NCBI GenBank assembly: GCA_026709505.1
Contig: JAPOSW010000019.1
Coordinates: 1 to 38,013, forward strand
Reading direction: 5' to 3'
Origin: Gammaproteobacteria bacterium
Lineage (GTDB): Bacteria; Pseudomonadota; Gammaproteobacteria; Arenicellales; Poriferihabitantaceae
Length of the DNA stretch: 38,013 bases
The position numbers and the translations under genes were made by a program. The notes below the pieces were generated by a model, which had not been told where the DNA came from, made no database searches, and saw only the letters and a list, made by a program, of their open reading frames with translations. Below are positions 33,480 through 38,013 of this stretch, piece by piece; within the stretch, counting starts at the first letter, position 1, and every line of letters starts with the position of its first letter.

Positions 33480-33942
33480 TAACCATCCACCCGAATTGTG
33501 TTTAAGTATTTATGTGTTTATGCTGATCCGATATTAACACATCAGTTCATAGAAGGTTTTTTATCCCCAAAATCACCCGAAACGCCCGGTTTTTACTCAA
33601 GCATGGTCTGCAACTCGGCGTAAATCGGCCGCTGGCTGGTCCCACTTTCATTTGGAATATATCCTCTTTCTGTTGGAATCGTGTAAATACAGTATACAAG
33701 AATTTTTACATATAACAAATTTTTTCAGCAATTTTCTGGTGCTTCTATGACACTGTGTTCTTGGACCGGAAGAACGCTTGCTCGAATATTTCTTGACAGA
33801 TATTCTATATTCGATGTTGAACTCTATCAGACAAGTGAAAAATGAACTTCCCCCGAGGCTCTTGGAAGTTGAATCCATGAGCTTTTTTCGGTGCTGTGAA
33901 GCCTAACAATTCCTGACGAATACGCAGTAAACAAAATAACCT
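33480..33942. other. Intergenic region upstream of soxX
   Basis: The stretch is AT-rich and contains GTGTTTA/GTATTTA/GTGTTTA-like direct repeats just before soxX (about 33497-33521), a possible operator. The three-pair CCG-CGG hairpin followed by TTTTT near 33577-33595 is too weak for a terminator. No gene was recognised; an apparent minus-strand frame at 33648-33878 is low-complexity. Confidence 0.4.
33691..33718 (-). promoter_or_regulatory. Possible promoter of the soxXYZAK operon
   Basis: On the minus strand TTGTTA (33713-33718) and TATACT (33691-33696) are 16 bases apart (4/6 and 5/6). The leader to soxX would be about 200 bases. AT-richness makes chance matches likely. Confidence 0.33.
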
Positions 33943-35664
33943 ATGAGCACAATCAATTTCAACACATCAAACCAAACGTTCAGACAGGTATTCGGAAATG
34001 GACTGAGCTACCATGTGCCCAGATTTCAACGAGACTACTCATGGGAACAGGACGAGCGGGATGATTTATGGATGGATATTCTGTCTATGCTTGAGGGCGA
34101 TGACGACCCTGCCCACTATTATGGGCTACCTGGTATTGCAGCCATCAGACGGCAAGAGGTTTGAGATTATCGATGGTCAGCAGAGATTAACCACAATCAG
34201 TTTGATCGTCCTGTCCGGCTTATCTTATCTCAAGGATTTGGTTAAATCCGGACAAGACCCCCAAAACAACAAGAGTCGAGCCGAACAACTCCAGCGGAAC
34301 CATATTGGATACGTTGACCCTATCACCTTGGTATCACGGCCCAAGCTTGAGTTGAACCGCCACAGCAACCGTTTTCATCAAAACCATCTGGTGCCGCTGG
34401 AATACCTGCCACAAAGGAACCCCAACAGTTCCGAGCATCGGTTGCACAGGGCATTCATCTGGTTCAAAAATAAAATTGAATCTCTTTTCAAAACCGAACC
34501 CGATGGCGGGGAGAAATTTGCAGGCATGCTCGAACTGCTGGCAGACCATTTTTTCTTTACCGTCATCACAGTCAACAACGAATTGAATGCGTTCGCTGTT
34601 TTTGAAACCCTGAATGCTCGCGGCGTTCGTTTATCTGCAACCGACCTGCTTAAGAATTATCTGTTTTCGGTAATTTGCTCTTCGAATCGACACGAGTCTG
34701 AACTCAAGACCATTGAAGACCACTGGGAACGCATAATTGGACTGTTGGGCAGTGAGAGCTTCCCCGAATTTCTCAGGGTTTACTGGAACAGCAAGGACAA
34801 GCTGGTGCGCAAGTCACATTTGTTCAAAACCATGCACCGAAGTATTGACAACCGTGAAAGTGCATTCAGGCTGCTGCGAGATCTAGACCGATCAGCTGAC
34901 ATATATGCCACACTCGGGGGGGCAAGGTGAATCATCCTGGAACCAGCCAGAAAGAGAAGCCCTTGAACTGCTGTTGATGTTTCATGTTCGACAGCCATAT
35001 GCAATGCTGATGGCTTGTCACAAGGCTTTTTTCGACACTGATCAATGGCTTTGGTCGCATTCTGCGAGCTGTGTCCGTCGTTTCATTCCGTTACAACGTG
35101 ATCTGCAATCTGCAAACCCATGATCGGGAAAACCTGTACAACGACATGGCCCGAAAGGTAACAGGTGGGCTTTACGACAGCTCCCGTTCCGTGATGGCCG
35201 CTTTATTACCAGCATCTCCTGATGATGAAACGTTCAAGACCGCCTTCTCACGAAAGGAACTCAAAACCACCAGTGGCAGAAACAAGAGAGTGGTGACATA
35301 CATTTTGTCGAGGCTTGAACATCAAATCAGTGGCAAAGTGCCTGATGTTGAGAGTTCGGTTTACAGCCTTGAACACATTCTTCCCCAGAATGCCGGCGAA
35401 GTCTGACCGGGTTTCGATGAATCAAGAATGGATCGGTTAATTTACCGTCTTGGCAACATGACCTTGCTTGAGACCAAACATAATAAATCAATCGGTAATT
35501 CTGACTATCCGGTAAAACGCGAGGTATACCGTTCAAGCGAATTTAGAATTACCCAGTCTGTGGCTGAGCATTACGATGAGTGGTCTGAACAAAAAATTGA
35601 CTCGCGACAAAAGAAAATGGCAGACATTGCATCATCCATCTGGAGATTCGATATCAATGACTGA
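33943..35664 (+). pseudogene. DUF262/DUF1524 (GmrSD-like) nuclease pseudogene
   Basis: The fragments together read as one protein. FQRDYSWEQDERDDLW is followed by FEIIDGQQRLTTISL, the DGQQR motif of DUF262 NTPase domains. NELNAFAVFETLNARGVRLSATDLLKNYLF comes next, then a C-terminal YSLEHILPQN and RLGNMTLLE of the DUF1524 HNH-type nuclease. This layout is found in GmrSD-like restriction of modified DNA. Four lesions are seen: a frameshift near 34118-34124 (explained by loss of two bases in a TAT repeat), a +1 in a G7 run at 34916-34922, a frameshift near 35041-35047, and TGA at 35404-35406 where the family context suggests Trp. It is on the opposite strand to the sox genes and separates soxB from soxX. 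It is probably dead. Confidence 0.88.
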
Positions 35665-35686
35665 CGAATTCGCCATATTATCGGAA

Positions 35687-37591
35687 CTAGATTAGAGTTC
35701 CCCCATAATCCTTGATCCCAGGATTGTTGGAGACGCCAATCAGTGTTGGATGGTACATTTTTGGAATGCGTATGACATTGTCATCGCCACGCTCTGACAG
35801 AAGGTAATCGCGTACAACATCCCAAATCAACCTTCCATCCGGATAATCTCCCACAACGCCCCAGCCGGCTACCGTGTAGGTTCCTTCAGCAGTGATGCTT
35901 GCGCCATTATGAAGGAATGCTTCAGTGATTCTTTCCAGCAAAGGCCTTGATGGATCGAATGAGTAATGCATCCCCGAGACCCTGGCCATGTCGCCGCCTG
36001 CCTGCAAATAGGGATCCGGGTCGAACAGGTTGTCGGCGACGGCTTCCAAAATGGTGAGCAATGTCTCACCTGTCATCTCCTGGACATAGGTCTCGCCATA
36101 GGTCATGGCGGTTTGCGTCATCACGTCTTCCATGGTGATCCATTCACCCCGAAGCACGGTCGTGCCCCATCGAAAACCCGGAGAGAGTGCAATCTGGGCA
36201 TTGTACTCGTGAATAAGCGCATCGCAGATCAGCTGATCCCATGTGCCCATGAAATTTCCCCGTCGGTACAGGTTTCGATCCGCTAATGCGAGTTTCTCCG
36301 AGAGAATGTCGTCATAACGTGCACCCAAACGGGCCGGATGCACCTTGTGGTCTGGCGACCGGCTTTCGACAACCGAATCCTGATAGGCTTGGGATCTTAT
36401 TGATGACACCAGTTCGGACATTTCAGGATCGGATTCGAGCAATGAATCGAATACGGGAAGCAAGTGATAGGCCATCCCGCGTTCCTTTTCGCCACCCAGC
36501 CTGATATCCAGCACTCCAACAAATTTGCCGTTGGTACCAGCGTTTGTAACCAGACAGCTACCGCCATCCGGAGTATTGACTTCAACCGGTACTGGAATTC
36601 CATCATGGGTATGACCGCCTAAAATGGCATCAATGCCGTTGACTCTTGATGCCAGCTTGAGATCAACGTCCATGCCGTTGTGAGACAGGAGAACAAGGGC
36701 ATCCGGGGATTCATTATCATTGATCTGATCGACCAATCCGACTAGTTCATCTTCGCGGATTCCAAAAGTCCAGTCCGGGATAAACCCCTGGGGATTTGCA
36801 TTCGCAGTGCGTGGGAAAGCCTGCCCGATCACTGCTATGCGATGTCCGTCGACCTCTCGAATCGTATACGGTTTGAACGGAATCCCGCTGTCTTCATCAT
36901 AAAGACCGATGCCGTCGAACTCTTCCGCCATTTCAAAGTAGGCATCCTCAAACAGGCTATCCTCTTTGATGCGCACGTTCTGGGCGATAAATTCACCATT
37001 AAATGCCTGAATGTTCGAAAGGGTTTCATGCTGATGGTACGTAAATTCCCAATGCCCGGTCATGATATCGATTCCCAGCAGGTTGGAAACCTCAACCATG
37101 TCGCGCCCTCGTGTCCATAATGATGTTGCAGAACCCTGCCACAAGTCTCCGCCATCCAATGTCAAAACCCGTTCCGCTCCTGCTTGCTCTCTCAATAGCT
37201 TGTGCAGTGTTGCTAGGTTTGCCACCCCTCCCATCTTTCCGTATTTTCTGGCATTGGCCTCGAAATCCAGATAGGTGAAAGCATAAGCTTCCATGGTGCC
37301 CTCCTGAATGTCGGTACTGTCAAGCAGTGCACGACCTACGCGGTGCGGCAGCTTGCCTTCAGCAGACCCAACACCCAGATTGACATTGGGTTCCCTGAAG
37401 TAGACAGGCAATAGCTGGGCATGAATATCCGTAGTGTGGAGAATGCGCACTTCTCCCGTTAGCGGCAGGTTATACAGCTGATCAAGTGTCTCGGCAAAAG
37501 CATTCTGCTGCCAGAGGTGGGCGTATTCTGTGGCCAGAGAACCCGTTGCTGCAGCACCGATCAATTTGAGGAAAGAACGACGAGAAGTCAT
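35687..37591 (-). CDS. soxB: Thiosulfohydrolase SoxB
   Basis: This 634-residue periplasmic dinuclear manganese enzyme hydrolyses the terminal sulfone from SoxY-bound thiosulfate and releases sulfate. A twin-arginine signal (TSRRSFLKLIGAAATG) is at the N-terminus. Metal-binding motifs are TTDIHAQL (D55, H57), DGGDLWQGS (D149), GHWEFTYHQ, LSHNGMDVD and GGHTHDG. The C-terminal 5'-nucleotidase-like domain includes GETLLTILEAVADN. Full family length. It faces the same way as soxX but is split from it by the DUF262 pseudogene, whose stop is 22 bases from the soxB stop. No strong ribosome site was seen before the ATG at 37591. Confidence 0.96.
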   Translation of the reverse strand: MTSRRSFLKLIGAAATGSLATEYAHLWQQNAFAETLDQLYNLPLTGEVRILHTTDIHAQLLPVYFREPNVNLGVGSAEGKLPHRVGRALLDSTDIQEGTMEAYAFTYLDFEANARKYGKMGGVANLATLHKLLREQAGAERVLTLDGGDLWQGSATSLWTRGRDMVEVSNLLGIDIMTGHWEFTYHQHETLSNIQAFNGEFIAQNVRIKEDSLFEDAYFEMAEEFDGIGLYDEDSGIPFKPYTIREVDGHRIAVIGQAFPRTANANPQGFIPDWTFGIREDELVGLVDQINDNESPDALVLLSHNGMDVDLKLASRVNGIDAILGGHTHDGIPVPVEVNTPDGGSCLVTNAGTNGKFVGVLDIRLGGEKERGMAYHLLPVFDSLLESDPEMSELVSSIRSQAYQDSVVESRSPDHKVHPARLGARYDDILSEKLALADRNLYRRGNFMGTWDQLICDALIHEYNAQIALSPGFRWGTTVLRGEWITMEDVMTQTAMTYGETYVQEMTGETLLTILEAVADNLFDPDPYLQAGGDMARVSGMHYSFDPSRPLLERITEAFLHNGASITAEGTYTVAGWGVVGDYPDGRLIWDVVRDYLLSERGDDNVIRIPKMYHPTLIGVSNNPGIKDYGGTLI

Positions 37592-38013
37592 GATGTTTAT
37601 TGACCCACTATCGGTTGATTGAACAAAGGCGCCTCATACTGCTCTGCAGTACCAGCACCATGCAATAGATGTTGTATGAGAAAGTTTAGCACAAGCCTAT
37701 TTTCAAAAACTCGCAATGGAGGTCATGGTTTTTCGTTCGCACATTGTTATCCAAATTGCAGGATTTGCCGAACTGCAGGATTTGTCGAGGCAGTTAATGC
37801 CATTTCGTGACAACAGGTATATCCATTTTTGGGTATGAGGTCGAATCCATTTTGTGCAATATAATTGAAAAAGTAATCCAGCAATTCATCGACAACCGAT
37901 TGAGGTACATTCGTATTGCATGATCGTTCGACACGAGAAGCAGCAGGGGGGGGGGGGGATGATCTATGTTTTTTCCAATATTTTTTCCTAAAATAGCAAG
38001 AAAATAAATGAAA
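37592..38013. other. Intergenic region upstream of soxB
   Basis: No convincing gene lies in these 422 bases. The soxB leader and promoter must be here on the minus strand, but no good sigma-70 match was found. The distal part has the G13 run and an AT-rich stretch with T6 runs to the window end. Confidence 0.5.
37946..37958 (+). repeat. Homopolymeric run of 13 G
   Basis: Thirteen consecutive G bases are flanked by AGCA and ATGATC. The run lies about 355 bases upstream of soxB, in non-coding sequence. Such runs change length by slipped pairing and are also error-prone in sequencing. Confidence 0.9.

Noticed and set aside
33577-33595. CCG-CGG hairpin followed by T5 as a terminator
   Set aside because: A three-pair stem is too weak and it lies in the soxX leader region.
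1-38013. CRISPR arrays, tRNA or rRNA genes
   Set aside because: No regularly spaced repeats, tRNA cloverleaf ends or rRNA core sequences were seen on reading both strands.

Overview
The window looks like a chromosomal stretch of a sulfur-oxidising gammaproteobacterium. The evidence is a periplasmic Sox gene set (soxX-Y-Z-A-K plus soxB), a TPP-riboswitch-led thiamine operon of the thiD-O-S-G-E type, and Proteobacteria-type ABC transporters. Several decayed genes and insertion-sequence remnants (IS1634-like, IS1595, IS30, a DUF262/DUF1524 nuclease) point to a genome in flux. No rRNA, tRNA or CRISPR array was seen.

Region 1 (1-13.0 kb, almost all on the minus strand). After an IS1634-like transposase tail at the left edge comes a long minus-strand catabolic block. 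In transcription order it holds a TorT-like periplasmic binding protein, a double-domain sugar-type ABC ATPase, an RbsC-type permease, a LamB/YcsF (PxpA) protein, a small biotin carrier protein, a biotin carboxylase, a KipI/AHS1 (PxpB) protein, a KipA/AHS2 (PxpC) protein and a LysR regulator. Biotin carboxylase, carrier, AHS1 and AHS2 together are the domain set of urea carboxylase, here split into four genes next to a LamB/YcsF hydrolase-type gene and a dedicated importer. The simplest reading is uptake and ring opening of 5-oxoproline or another small lactam or ureide. Upstream lies a large membrane-anchored FAD amino-acid oxidase whose catalytic part is predicted to face the periplasm. Divergent from it is bioY, a biotin importer that could serve the biotin enzyme.

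Region 2 (14.0-20.1 kb, plus strand). This accessory stretch holds an orphan AAA-type ATPase, an IS1595-family element with both 30-bp ends but a transposase broken by two frameshifts, recQ, and a RelE/Xre toxin-antitoxin pair whose toxin seems to have lost its normal start.

Region 3 (20.1-26.2 kb, plus strand). A TPP riboswitch precedes thiD-thiO-thiS-thiG-thiE, followed by a ThiY/ThiZ/ThiX-type pyrimidine importer. The genes overlap or nearly abut, so this is one operon. It makes the thiazole, phosphorylates and imports the pyrimidine, and joins the two. thiC is absent here.

Region 4 (26.3-38.0 kb). An IS30 transposase scrap fused to a hypothetical ORF precedes a minus-strand Sox block. 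The block runs soxX-soxY-soxZ-soxA-soxK, a thioredoxin-fold protein, an exported DUF255 protein, an ExbB/MotA-like channel protein, an ExbD-like protein and a small membrane protein. soxB lies upstream in the same orientation, separated by an opposite-strand, heavily mutated DUF262/DUF1524 nuclease pseudogene. A 13-base G run sits upstream of soxB.
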